This document shows, in pieces, positions 51,547 through 59,781 of a stretch of DNA of 64,000 bases. Positions within the stretch are counted from its first letter, which is position 1. Each line of letters starts with the position of its first letter. The stretch lies in NCBI RefSeq assembly GCF_003330725.1, contig NZ_CP030840.1:992001-1056000 (forward strand). Direction: 5' to 3'. The notes beneath the pieces are model-generated. The model had not been told where the DNA came from, searched no databases, and saw only the letters and a program-made list of their open reading frames with translations. This DNA comes from Acidisarcina polymorpha (GTDB taxonomy: Bacteria > Acidobacteriota > Terriglobia > Terriglobales > Acidobacteriaceae). The position numbers and the translations under genes are program-made.

Positions 51547-53037
51547 ATGCCCTTTTCTTTTGATTTCCAAACTCGTTCGGCGCTAATCGCCTTTCTCTTG
51601 CTCCTGGCGGCAGCTTCCAGTCTCGCGCAACAACCGCAGGCCGCCTCGACGCTGCAGCAGATCACCAGTGAACTGGAGCCGTCGAACGGCGTTTGGACCG
51701 CGCAACAAATTGCGGCAATGGGCCGTCTTCGCGATGCTGCGCTCCGGGATGCTTACGCCACTACCGAGCTCCAGCACCTGACTGACAACATCGGTCCGCG
51801 ATTGAGCGGGTCGCCGCAGGCCCAGCAGGCGGTCGAGTATGTAGCTGCCGAGATGCGCGCGCTTGGCGCGGAAGTTCAGATGGAAAAGACGACTGTTCCT
51901 CATTGGGTACGCGGCGTCGAGACCGGGCAGCTAGTCTCGTGGCCTGGCATGGGGCCGGACGCGACGCAGAAGATCGTTCTTACTGCGCTCGGCGGCAGCG
52001 TTGCCACGCCCGCGGAGGGCTTGACCGCTGAGGTGATTGTCGTTGATTCACTCAAGGATCTGAACGCGCTCAGCCCAGACGCTGTCAAAGGCAAGATCCT
52101 GCTGTTTAACGAGCACTTTGACAAGCGTCTAGCCGCACAGGGACTAGGATTTGAAGCCTACGGGCAGGCAGTTGCCTACAGAGCGGGCGCGCCGGCGCTC
52201 GGCGCGTCGCGTGGCGCGGCGGCCGTCCTGGTTCGTTCGGTAGGCGGGGCGGAGTATCGCCTTCCGCACACAGGAATGACAGAGTACGACCCGCAGCTGA
52301 CCAAGATTCCCGCCGCTTCAGTGACCGCCGAAGATGCTGACCTGCTGGTGCACCTCACCAGCCAGGGCCACGTTCGGATGAAGCTGACGTTGACCCCTCA
52401 AACGCTTCCCCGCGCCGACAGCTACAACGTCATTGCCGATTGGAAAGGGTCTGAGCATCCCGAACAAGTCGTGATCGTCTCCGGCCATTTGGACTCCTGG
52501 GACCTGGGAACAGGAGCTATCGACGATGGCGCTGGAGTTGCAGTTGCGATGCAAGCAATCCATCTGCTCTCCCAGTCAGGCATTCATCCCCGGCGGACGA
52601 TCCGGTTTGTCGCTTGGATGGCCGAAGAAGAAGGCTCCGACGGGGCACAAACCTACCTGGCCGAGCACTCCGGTGACATTGCCAACCATGTTGGTGCGAT
52701 TGAATCGGATTCCGGAGCGGGTCATCCCACGGGAATTTACCTGGCCGGCAAGCCTGAGCTACAAGCCTGGCTGCACCCAATCTCGCAGGTCCTCGAGCCG
52801 ATCGGCGCGACCCAGCTTGTTATCTCCAAGGAGACCGGCGCGGACATCTCGGGGCTCACCGACAAGGGGGTTCCCAGCTTCGCTCCCCTGCAGGACGGCC
52901 GCTTCTACTTTAATTATCACCATACCGCGGCCGACACCTTCGATAAGATCGATGCTCATGAACTTAACGAAAATTCGGCCGTGATGACGGTCCTGGCCTA
53001 CGCGCTGGCGGATTCACCTCAACCTGCGCCGCGGTAG
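51547..53037 (+). CDS. Exported M28-family peptidase (carboxypeptidase Q-like)
   Basis: A 496-aa zinc peptidase with a signal peptide (to about residue 27, SLAQQ). A PA-type insert domain is recognisable around EVIVVDSLKDL and GKILLFNEHFD. The M28 catalytic core follows: SGHLDSWDLGTGAIDDGAG, AWMAEEEGSDG with the general base Glu, GAIESDSGAG and FNYHHTAADTFDKID, giving two-zinc ligands His, Asp, Glu, Asp and His. This is the carboxypeptidase Q/aminopeptidase group acting on dipeptides outside the cytoplasm. The start codon sits right after an inverted repeat. Confidence 0.93.
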   Translation: MPFSFDFQTRSALIAFLLLLAAASSLAQQPQAASTLQQITSELEPSNGVWTAQQIAAMGRLRDAALRDAYATTELQHLTDNIGPRLSGSPQAQQAVEYVAAEMRALGAEVQMEKTTVPHWVRGVETGQLVSWPGMGPDATQKIVLTALGGSVATPAEGLTAEVIVVDSLKDLNALSPDAVKGKILLFNEHFDKRLAAQGLGFEAYGQAVAYRAGAPALGASRGAAAVLVRSVGGAEYRLPHTGMTEYDPQLTKIPAASVTAEDADLLVHLTSQGHVRMKLTLTPQTLPRADSYNVIADWKGSEHPEQVVIVSGHLDSWDLGTGAIDDGAGVAVAMQAIHLLSQSGIHPRRTIRFVAWMAEEEGSDGAQTYLAEHSGDIANHVGAIESDSGAGHPTGIYLAGKPELQAWLHPISQVLEPIGATQLVISKETGADISGLTDKGVPSFAPLQDGRFYFNYHHTAADTFDKIDAHELNENSAVMTVLAYALADSPQPAPR

Positions 53038-53133
53038 GGCGATCGACGCCAAGTCCCGACCGATCTTTTGGACACCCACTCATCTGTGTGGGGCTGCCGT
53101 AACTGGGTACCGGTACTTCTAACTTGAAGTAAG

Positions 53134-54942
53134 TCAGCTGCTTATCTCCACATACGTCGAGTAAGTCTTCTCGCCTACCTCGGTAAACGGGACAAAGGTC
53201 GCTCGTTCGCCTGCCGCTTCAACCATCCATTTGGAAGGCCCTATGGAGCGGGCCGACAAGAGCTGCTGCCGCGACAGTATACTCGTCGAAACCTCAATCG
53301 GAAAAAGCACCAGCGGCCCGCGAAGCAGAGCCACAGTCCCGGGATGCTTCGCGTCGATCGCCTCGAGCCGAAATGCCATGGGCAGACGCAGGACGATCTC
53401 GTCACCAGTCTTCCACTTGTGCTCTATCCTGAGAAACTGCCCGTTCACGATTGGACCCTGCAGTGGCCGTCCATTGATCGTTGCGGACGGGCCCTCGGCC
53501 CAGCTTGGAATCCGTAGCAGCAACGCGAACTTCTCTGCTCGAGACACAGATAATGTCAGCCGTACCGAATCGTCGAGCGGGTAATTCCCTTCCTGCACCA
53601 GGGAGAAGTCCTTTCCCTCGGACTTCCATCGAAGTGTCGACGGAAGATACAAGTTCACATAGACGTCACGGCCATTGCGAAAGTAAGTGTTGATCCGGTA
53701 ATCTGCCGCAACCTGCGGTAGAGTTCCCGAGCAGCATGGCCAGCGGTGTTTGGAGTACACCCGGCTGCCCTGGGAATTGTAGTCGGCATAATAGAAGGCG
53801 TGACCGTCCGCCTGAAGCGGCTTCGCTCCCAGTACGGTGTTGTACATGACCCTTTCCATGCTGTCGCCATATCGCGAATCGCGAGTCACACGCAATAGGT
53901 AGCGGCTCAGTTTGAAGTGCGCATACGAGCCGCAGGGAGCCTCGAAGCTATTGTGGGACTTAGAAAGACTGGCGAAGAGCGCCTCGCTCTCAGGCCCACG
54001 AAGTAGTTCGTCGGGACCCCAACCTCCCGTAACGTAGCTCTGCGCAGCCAGCATGTCGAAGCCATTTCTCGCCGCAAGCAGATGCTTCTCGCTACCCATG
54101 GTGAGATAGGCCTGCATCGCCGAACTCAGCGCATTGACGTAGCTATAGGCATGTTTTCCCTCCAGGACATTCACCCCGCGGGAAAGCGGATCGAAGTAGC
54201 CGTCGTCCATCAGGTACTTGCCAGCCAACTCACGATATTGGGATCCCGCGCCGCGCTTATACGCGAGGAACAAATTTTCCGGCAGCGTGTAGGACTCGTC
54301 CCAGGTATAGGAGACATCTCTTCCCGGCTGCCAGACGCTTTCCCGTGGAACCGCCTTAGCCGGCAGATGCGCCATAGCCAGAGCAGTGGTTCGATCGAGG
54401 ATTGAAAAGGCTTCGGAATCATCAACTAACTCATGGGAGTCGATCAGGCCGATCACGATCTTGTCATAGCTGTAGGCGGGGAACCGGCTCAGTTCGAAGT
54501 ACTTTGCGGAAATCGCTTCGGCATACAGCTGGTTGAGCCCTCGCACCCTTTGGCGTATCTCAGGCGATCTCGTGATCGCATACGATCTTGAAAGGGCCGA
54601 GATCCACTGGCCGAAGGCATGTCCCGGGGCGAATCCGGCATCATCCGTCTTATAGTTGAAACTCGACCGGTACGAATACCATCCGCCCAGGTCGAGCCCG
54701 GGAGCACTCTTACCGGCCATCTCGCGGAATGGCTTCAAGAGCGCGTCATCGCTGATGCCCATCAGGATGTCATAGGTCTCAGCTCGTTGGTTCTCCTGAA
54801 GGCCGGGCGCCATTGAGACGTCCCAATATCCAAATTCGGTAAGCGGCGATTCTGGAGTTGCCAGGCCAAAAAAGGACTGGGGCGCCGCTGCTCCTGCGGC
54901 GAGGACGGATCCAGTTCGAAGGAATGCTCTTCGCGAGATCAT
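53134..54942 (-). CDS. DUF1680 glycoside hydrolase (GH127-like), Tat-exported
   Basis: About 602 aa with a twin-arginine signal, ISRRAFLRTGSVLAAGAAA; a GTG 15 bases upstream is an alternative start. The body is an (alpha/alpha)6 barrel of the DUF1680 family, which includes GH127 beta-L-arabinofuranosidase. Family motifs are GHAFGQWISALSRSYA, GGWGPDELL, SFEAPCGSYAHFKLSRYLL and SKHRWPCCSGTLPQVAADY, whose cysteines correspond to the zinc/nucleophile region. The C-terminal beta domains have LLRIPSWAEGPSATINGRP and LRGPLVLFPIE. It probably removes arabinose or related sugars from plant polymers in the periplasm. Exact specificity unknown. Confidence 0.87.
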   Translation of the reverse strand: MISRRAFLRTGSVLAAGAAAPQSFFGLATPESPLTEFGYWDVSMAPGLQENQRAETYDILMGISDDALLKPFREMAGKSAPGLDLGGWYSYRSSFNYKTDDAGFAPGHAFGQWISALSRSYAITRSPEIRQRVRGLNQLYAEAISAKYFELSRFPAYSYDKIVIGLIDSHELVDDSEAFSILDRTTALAMAHLPAKAVPRESVWQPGRDVSYTWDESYTLPENLFLAYKRGAGSQYRELAGKYLMDDGYFDPLSRGVNVLEGKHAYSYVNALSSAMQAYLTMGSEKHLLAARNGFDMLAAQSYVTGGWGPDELLRGPESEALFASLSKSHNSFEAPCGSYAHFKLSRYLLRVTRDSRYGDSMERVMYNTVLGAKPLQADGHAFYYADYNSQGSRVYSKHRWPCCSGTLPQVAADYRINTYFRNGRDVYVNLYLPSTLRWKSEGKDFSLVQEGNYPLDDSVRLTLSVSRAEKFALLLRIPSWAEGPSATINGRPLQGPIVNGQFLRIEHKWKTGDEIVLRLPMAFRLEAIDAKHPGTVALLRGPLVLFPIEVSTSILSRQQLLSARSIGPSKWMVEAAGERATFVPFTEVGEKTYSTYVEISS

Positions 54943-55204
54943 GCGGGAAGCGGCCACACCCTCAGATTACAACTTAGTAGGAAAGAAGTCGCATGCTGGT
55001 AAAGACCTGGGCCGGGGTTAGTTTCCCAGTCCCACTCAGTCAGGAGTACAATTCCGCCCGGTGGCGAAAATTCGTTTCGGGCGCGGGGATTTTCCGATTC
55101 CAGCCGACCTTCTCAAGTTGCGGACTGCGGCGACGATCTGATCCCTAGATCCGAATACCTAGAGTCACCCTGAGATATTCACCTACTCAGGCGAGGAGGC
55201 GATC

Positions 55205-55993
55205 ATGACGCTTCGCCAGCATCTCTTCCGCTGTTGTTGCAGCAGCGTAGCCGTTGTACTTGCATTTATCACCCTGCCGACTGCTCCCTGTCAGTCGCCC
55301 TCAATGGTATCGCACTTCGCTCCGCCCCCTCAGCTAGACATCCAGAAGCAGAGTTCGTCAGAACTGGAGGGCGACCTGCTTGCCGCTCGCCAACGATATC
55401 TGGACGCCATCGAAGCCTATCGGAAGGCTTCCCCAGACTCAGCGACGGTGATCAACAAAATCGGCGTCGCCTACCATCACATGTTCGATATTACGGATGC
55501 CCGCAAGTACTATCAGCGGGCGATCGAGCTGAACCCGCATTATGCCGAGGCGTGGAACAATCTTGGCGCTACCTATCACGCGGAGAAGAAATACAAAGAG
55601 GCGCAGCGATGCTATCGCAAGGCCATCAAACTCAATCCGAACTCACCCTTGTTTTACAGCAACCTCGGGACCGCATACTTCTTTCAGGGAAACTCAAAGA
55701 AAGGAGCAGAGGCTTATCGCCAGGCCTTCGCTCTGGATCCTGAAGTCTTCGAGCGGAGCAGCGCCGCCAGGATTGAGGAAAGCAGCTCAACCAAGGACTT
55801 AGCAATGGTCAATTACGTCCTGGCGAAAACCTATGCGAAAGCCGGCATGAACGAGCGGGCTCTGAGTTATCTTCGGAAAGCCCTGGGAGAAGGCTTCAAC
55901 GACCGCAAGAAACTGATGACCGATAGCGAGTTAGCGTCGCTGCGGGAGACGCCGGAATTCATTCAGCTAATTGCGAGAGAACGGAACCCTTAG
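55205..55993 (+). CDS. Exported TPR-repeat protein
   Basis: A 262-aa protein with GAGGAGG before the ATG and a signal-like N-terminus with three adjacent Cys (HLFRCCCSSVAVVLAFI). From residue about 60 there are at least three TPR units: ATVINKIGVAYHHMFDITDA, AEAWNNLGATYHAEKKYKEA and PLFYSNLGTAYFFQGNSKKG, each with the W/Y-G-Y-A pattern. A fourth helical pair lies near the end (AMVNYVLAKTYAKAGMNER). It forms a protein-binding scaffold in the periplasm or cell envelope. Partner unknown. A hairpin terminator shared with the convergent sulfur-carrier gene follows. Confidence 0.87.
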   Translation: MTLRQHLFRCCCSSVAVVLAFITLPTAPCQSPSMVSHFAPPPQLDIQKQSSSELEGDLLAARQRYLDAIEAYRKASPDSATVINKIGVAYHHMFDITDARKYYQRAIELNPHYAEAWNNLGATYHAEKKYKEAQRCYRKAIKLNPNSPLFYSNLGTAYFFQGNSKKGAEAYRQAFALDPEVFERSSAARIEESSSTKDLAMVNYVLAKTYAKAGMNERALSYLRKALGEGFNDRKKLMTDSELASLRETPEFIQLIARERNP

Positions 55994-56002
55994 TAAACGC
56001 GA

Positions 56003-56050
56003 GACAGGCCAGTACATAGGCCAGTACATGGCAATGAGCACTGGCCTGTC
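56003..56050. terminator. Bidirectional terminator with 12-bp tandem repeat
   Basis: GACAGGCCAGT pairs exactly with ACTGGCCTGTC across a 26-base loop, between the convergent TPR and sulfur-carrier genes. Inside, AGGCCAGTACAT is present twice in tandem (56006-56029), so two alternative stems are possible. Confidence 0.55.
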
Positions 56051-56069
56051 TTGTAAAAGGTCCAACATT

Positions 56070-56429
56070 TCAGATGTCGCAGAGACAATTCTCGCGTCCA
56101 CAGTAAGAACAGCAACTGCAGAGTGATGCACCCAAGGCGTTAAGGCAAGAGGAGGATCCTCCGGCGATGGAAGGGATCACCAGTACCTCATCGCCATCCT
56201 GAAACGAATACTTCTCGTTCCCTAGAAACCGGATGTCTTCGTCGTTCACATAAAAGTTGATAAACCGTCTTAATTGACCGTCGCTATCGCGAAGATGCTG
56301 TTTGAGCGCTGGGAAACTGACTTCAATCTCTTCGATCAGTTGGGGGAGATTAGCCGCCTTCGACTCGATTTCCTTGGCGCCATTCGTGTGCTTCTGAAAT
56401 GCATTTGGCAGTAAAACTCTAACGGACAT
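56070..56429 (-). CDS. MoaD/ThiS-family sulfur carrier with Cys-rich tail
   Basis: A 119-aa ubiquitin-like protein starting MSVRVLLPNAFQKHTNG with GGAGGAG upstream. Residues 1-91 match MoaD/ThiS/CysO carriers: RRFINFYVNDEDIRFL, then SFQDGDEVLVIPSIAGG. In standard carriers Gly-Gly is the C-terminus and is made into a thiocarboxylate. Here 28 more residues follow (92-119) with seven Cys (95, 104, 106, 107, 110, 115, 117) and no stop, so a protease must cut after Gly91 if it works as a carrier. Its start overlaps the threonine-synthase-like gene by 11 bases, and both lie behind a SAM riboswitch. It may donate sulfur to that enzyme. The tail could also bind metal. Confidence 0.88.
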   Translation of the reverse strand: MSVRVLLPNAFQKHTNGAKEIESKAANLPQLIEEIEVSFPALKQHLRDSDGQLRRFINFYVNDEDIRFLGNEKYSFQDGDEVLVIPSIAGGSSSCLNALGASLCSCCSYCGRENCLCDI

Positions 56430-57714
56430 ACTCTCCTCCAACTAATTCGCCCGACACCATATCGTCAACGACAATCCCGCGCACCTCATGCTGAGCGACA
56501 AACTCCTCAAAGTCAGCCATTCGCGGACGAATTGTGCGCTCTGCTTCATATTTGCCGGCTAGTGCGTCGGTGGTCTTCAAGCCGTTCCCGGTAATGCAGG
56601 AAACCGTTACATCGTCGGGCGAAATTCGGCCATGAGCATAGAGCCGGGCAGTTACTGCGGTGGTGACTCCGCCAGCCGTCTCGGTAAAGACGCCCTCGGT
56701 TTCCGCCAATTCTTGAATGGCGGAGACGATCTCGACATCGGAGACATCTTCCGCCCATCCGCCGCTGTCCCTGATCGCGCGCGCCGCGTAGGGCCCGTCA
56801 GCCGGATTGCCGATGGCGAGCGACCGCGCAATGGTATTGGGGCGCTGGGGCTCGATGATGTCACTGCCAGCCTTGACGGCGGTCGAGATAGGCGAACATC
56901 CGGTGGCCTGCGCGCCAAAGAAGCGCACCTGCTTCTCCGCAACTAACCCGAGTTCGACCAATTCCTTAAATGCCTTGCGAATCTTGGTGATCAGCGAGCC
57001 TCCCGCCATCGGCACGACGACATTGTCCGGTAGTCTCCAGCCAAGCTGTTCGGCGATCTCGTAACCGACGGTCTTTGATCCTTCGGCGTAGTAGGGCCGG
57101 AGATTGACATTCACGAATCCCCAATGGAAACGCTCAGCAATTTGCGAACTAAGACGGTTCACATGGTCATAATTTCCTTCAACTCTTACCAGGGTTGCGC
57201 CGTAGACCTGGGTGTTGAGGATCTTTGCCGGCTCGAGGTCGGCTGGGACGAGGATGTAGGTCTTGAATCCCATTCGCACGGCTTGAGCGGCGACGGCATT
57301 TGCCAGGTTGCCGGTCGAGGAGCAGCCTACCGTGTCGAAGCCAAAGATCTTCGCGTTCGCTAACGCCACCGACACTACCCGGTCTTTGAAGCTCAGCGTC
57401 GGCAGGCACACCGCGTCGTTCTTGATGAACAGGTTCTTGGCGCCGATTCGCTTTGCCAACCGCGGCGCTTCGAGGAGCGGAGTCCAACCTGCGGGAGTGG
57501 GAGCAGCGTAGTCTTCAGGTACGGGGAGCAGCGATTGATAGCGCCACATGCTCGCAGGACCTCCTGCGATCGACTCCCGCGTAAACGTCCGCTTGGCAGC
57601 GTCCATGTCATATACGACTTCCAGCGGCGAAAAACATTCGTCGCAGCTCGACAGCGGGTCGTTCTTGAACCGTTTGCCGCAGTCTCGACAACGCAACTCG
57701 TAAGCAACAGCCAT
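56419..57714 (-). CDS. thrC: Threonine-synthase-like PLP enzyme under SAM riboswitch control
   Basis: A 431-aa fold-type II PLP enzyme starting MAVAYELRC after GAGGGTGAC. An N-terminal zinc ribbon has C9, C12, C24 and C27. The PLP Lys is K110 in LPTLSFKDRVVSV; the phosphate-binding loop is SSTGNLANAVAA and the cofactor wall VPMAGGSLITKI. The family makes threonine from O-phosphohomoserine. Two things argue for another or additional role: the leader carries a SAM-I riboswitch, which normally controls methionine and cysteine genes, and the gene overlaps a sulfur-carrier gene, as in CysM-CysO and MetY-HcyS pairs. I infer a possible O-phosphohomoserine or O-acyl sulfhydrylase making homocysteine from a carrier thiocarboxylate. 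Plain threonine synthase remains possible. Confidence 0.87.
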   Translation of the reverse strand: MAVAYELRCRDCGKRFKNDPLSSCDECFSPLEVVYDMDAAKRTFTRESIAGGPASMWRYQSLLPVPEDYAAPTPAGWTPLLEAPRLAKRIGAKNLFIKNDAVCLPTLSFKDRVVSVALANAKIFGFDTVGCSSTGNLANAVAAQAVRMGFKTYILVPADLEPAKILNTQVYGATLVRVEGNYDHVNRLSSQIAERFHWGFVNVNLRPYYAEGSKTVGYEIAEQLGWRLPDNVVVPMAGGSLITKIRKAFKELVELGLVAEKQVRFFGAQATGCSPISTAVKAGSDIIEPQRPNTIARSLAIGNPADGPYAARAIRDSGGWAEDVSDVEIVSAIQELAETEGVFTETAGGVTTAVTARLYAHGRISPDDVTVSCITGNGLKTTDALAGKYEAERTIRPRMADFEEFVAQHEVRGIVVDDMVSGELVGGEYVR

Positions 57715-57832
57715 GTCACCCTCGATATCCGAGAGCGCCAATAGACGGGCATTCGTGACGAACTCAACACGTCAAACACAAACTGGAAATAGCGAGATGC
57801 GATCTAACCTAGCACTACAGTTAGGCACCCCG

Positions 57833-57941
57833 AATCTCATGTTCCCCACAATTGGGAGAGAGTTGACACCGCTTCCTGAATTGCTCAGACCGGTTGTCGT
57901 GGCGTCACAGGGCCCGTCCCTCAGCCACTCTTCATGAAATT
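57833..57941 (-). ncRNA. SAM-I (S-box) riboswitch
   Basis: The minus-strand leader contains the S-box core: AGAGTGGCTGAGGGAC, GGGCCC, TGTGACGCCAC and ACAACC. P1 closes with AATTTCATG pairing CATGAGATT (one G-U pair). P2 is GTGGC/GCCAC, P3 ACCG/CGGT with an inner CTGA/TCAG, and P4 TCCC/GGGGA. The order and loop sequences match the SAM-I consensus I know. A downstream hairpin, CTAAC/GTTAG, lies before the gene start and may be part of the expression platform. It is about 120 bases before the threonine-synthase-like start, so high SAM should lower expression of that gene and the sulfur carrier. Confidence 0.9.
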
Positions 57942-58175
57942 CAGGCCCGCTCACAAGGAGCAAACTTGAATGATTAAGGTTTAGCACAATCCCACTCTAA
58001 AACTCAAGTGCTGCCGCAACAGCCAACTGCCCCGGCAGAGCCGAAGACAACGCTGAGTTGATTCGAGGAGAACAGAAGTAGAGTCACCGGGCTCCGAAGA
58101 CCGAGTCCGCACGTCTTCCCAGAGAAAACTCGCAGTACCTGCATTTCCGAGACATGCCTGATCTGCGCTGCTGCT
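57942..58175. other. Promoter side of the riboswitch and 3' gap
   Basis: About 230 bases between the riboswitch and the end of the DUF4232-like gene, with no open frame of coding character. It must contain the promoter for the SAM-controlled operon, but no box is clear. Confidence 0.35.
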
Positions 58176-58922
58176 CTAAACTGCGGCGCTTGCTGTCAGC
58201 GCGCTCACCTGGATCTCGCCATGACAGACGTTGATGGGGTGGTTGATGGTGAAAACCCCAGAGACATTGGGAGGAAGATCCGCGGAAGCCGTTCCATCAC
58301 CTGGTGTAGGAATCTGGGGCATAGAGATGACGATTCTTGAGGCCAGCGGACACTGCTCCCCGCTCGACCACCCAATTTCGAATGTTCCTTGGGCCGCGGG
58401 AGGGAGGACAACATCTACTGGAACCTTTTTCGCAGCAGCGTCTTGAGTAGGCGCAGATATCGTCGCGCTGAGGCTGGATTCACCGGTTTGCCGGACGACA
58501 ATTTGAGCGATTGAAGCTCCACTCTCGTCGACCAGCCCAATCGTCGGATAACCCTCTATCCGACAGGCAGTTGTCCCGGTATTCTTCACGGCCAGGATGA
58601 CGATGCGTTGGTCGTCGTTCATCCGGGCTGCGGACTCGTACACTTGCAGAATCGAAGGCCGACATGGCGAAGCAGCAGCCTCGATCTCGGACGGGATTCC
58701 TCTGGCTTGAGACTTGGTCCGGTCGATGAGCGTAAATGGCGCGTTTGGGTCGGACACGCCACGAATATGGGCCTGCCCCTCACCACCCAGGGCGGGGGCG
58801 TTAGCGGCGGATCGTCCTCGTACGGCATTCTGTGCGCAGCCACCCACCAGCAGCGATGCTATCGCGACCGTCAAGGTACAGCGATAATGGCGGCGAATCC
58901 TGATACCGGCCAAGAAATCCAC
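58176..58922 (-). CDS. DUF4232-like lipoprotein
   Basis: A 248-aa exported lipoprotein with a GTG start. The signal peptide ends in a lipobox, LLVGGC, so the mature N-terminus is a lipidated Cys. The body has a single beta-sandwich-type domain: RPSILQVYESAARMNDDQRI, VILAVKNTGTTACRIEGYPT and GLVDESGASIAQIVV, then VPVDVVLPPAAQGTFEIGWS. The TACRIEGYP pattern is characteristic of DUF4232. It is attached to a membrane and faces the periplasm. Function unknown. It is divergent from the DoxX-type gene. Confidence 0.8.
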   Translation of the reverse strand: MDFLAGIRIRRHYRCTLTVAIASLLVGGCAQNAVRGRSAANAPALGGEGQAHIRGVSDPNAPFTLIDRTKSQARGIPSEIEAAASPCRPSILQVYESAARMNDDQRIVILAVKNTGTTACRIEGYPTIGLVDESGASIAQIVVRQTGESSLSATISAPTQDAAAKKVPVDVVLPPAAQGTFEIGWSSGEQCPLASRIVISMPQIPTPGDGTASADLPPNVSGVFTINHPINVCHGEIQVSALTASAAV

Positions 58923-59125
58923 CTAAAGGCACATTGACTTGGATTCCTATGAGCGGTTTGAGGTTGCGCGCAGGAGGGCCATTCGCAGGAGAAATCCGCC
59001 TACTGGTCTGAAAGCGTCCAAGGCGACTGCCGGAACCGAAGAAACCCTCTATCTAGGGGTTCCATCCTCTACTCGAAAAGCTAACCTGAACTAGATTGCG
59101 TGATCTGTCCGCAGGGAGGCATAGA

Positions 59126-59545
59126 GTGCAAGGGCTCTTCTCCAGCTTCCTTGAAGGTTGGCCTGCTGTAGGCTTGATCCTTATGCGCTTAGCAGTCGCA
59201 TTCGGCGCAATGATTCAGGGTTTTGGCTCGCTTACCGATCCCCGCTCCCAAATGGTGGGTTGGGCGATTGGAATAACGGAGATCATCACCGGTATGGGCC
59301 TCCTAGTCGGCTTCTTGACTCCGCTTGCAAGCGCCTCGGCAGCCATTGGCAACCTTGTACTGGGCGTCTCATGGATCTTCGCCTCCAACCCCTACGGCCG
59401 TGACAAGGCGATCCATGCCATCGATCTCGTGGCGATGTCCGTTGCCCTGATCTTGCTTGGACCAGGATCTTTCTCGCTTGACGCTCGTCTCTTCGGGCGT
59501 CGCGAAATCATAATCCCGGGCATCTCTCCACGGCGGACAAGATGA
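59126..59545 (+). CDS. DoxX-family membrane protein
   Basis: A 139-aa protein with four hydrophobic helices: PAVGLILMRLAVAFGAMIQG, VGWAIGITEIITGMGLLVGF, ASASAAIGNLVLGVSWIFA and DLVAMSVALILLGPG. These and the C-terminal SLDARLFGRREI are typical of DoxX. The start is taken as the GTG at 59126, with GGGAGG seven bases before it, rather than a TTG at 59096. DoxX-type proteins are linked to quinone-dependent redox or oxidative stress in the inner membrane; no specific reaction can be given here. Confidence 0.85.
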   Translation: MQGLFSSFLEGWPAVGLILMRLAVAFGAMIQGFGSLTDPRSQMVGWAIGITEIITGMGLLVGFLTPLASASAAIGNLVLGVSWIFASNPYGRDKAIHAIDLVAMSVALILLGPGSFSLDARLFGRREIIIPGISPRRTR

Positions 59546-59586
59546 CGGCTGGCGTCTGCCCATTTTCTCCGCCACCGCGCGGATTT

Positions 59587-59634
59587 GGCCTGTGCTCCCC
59601 TCGGCCTGTGCTCCCCTCGGCCTGTGCTCCCCTC
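59587..59634. repeat. Three perfect 16-bp tandem repeats
   Basis: GGCCTGTGCTCCCCTC is repeated three times without change. It lies 40 bases after the DoxX gene. It may be a variable-number tract; no coding role is seen. Confidence 0.9.
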
Positions 59635-59781
59635 AATAGTGGTATGCCATAGACCTCCTTCCGTATGAACTGAATTACCTCACTTTCGGGGAGGCGAAAG
59701 TCGTCCGATTCCTTCATAGTTTCTTCACTGCAAATGCGTGTGCAACCCACTTCCAGAACTCAGTGCAGGGGGAAAAATCTT

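Noticed and set aside
57713-57987. Open frames of 71-74 codons on both strands over the riboswitch
   Set aside because: They lie across the SAM-I aptamer; their sequence is explained by RNA structure and has no coding character.
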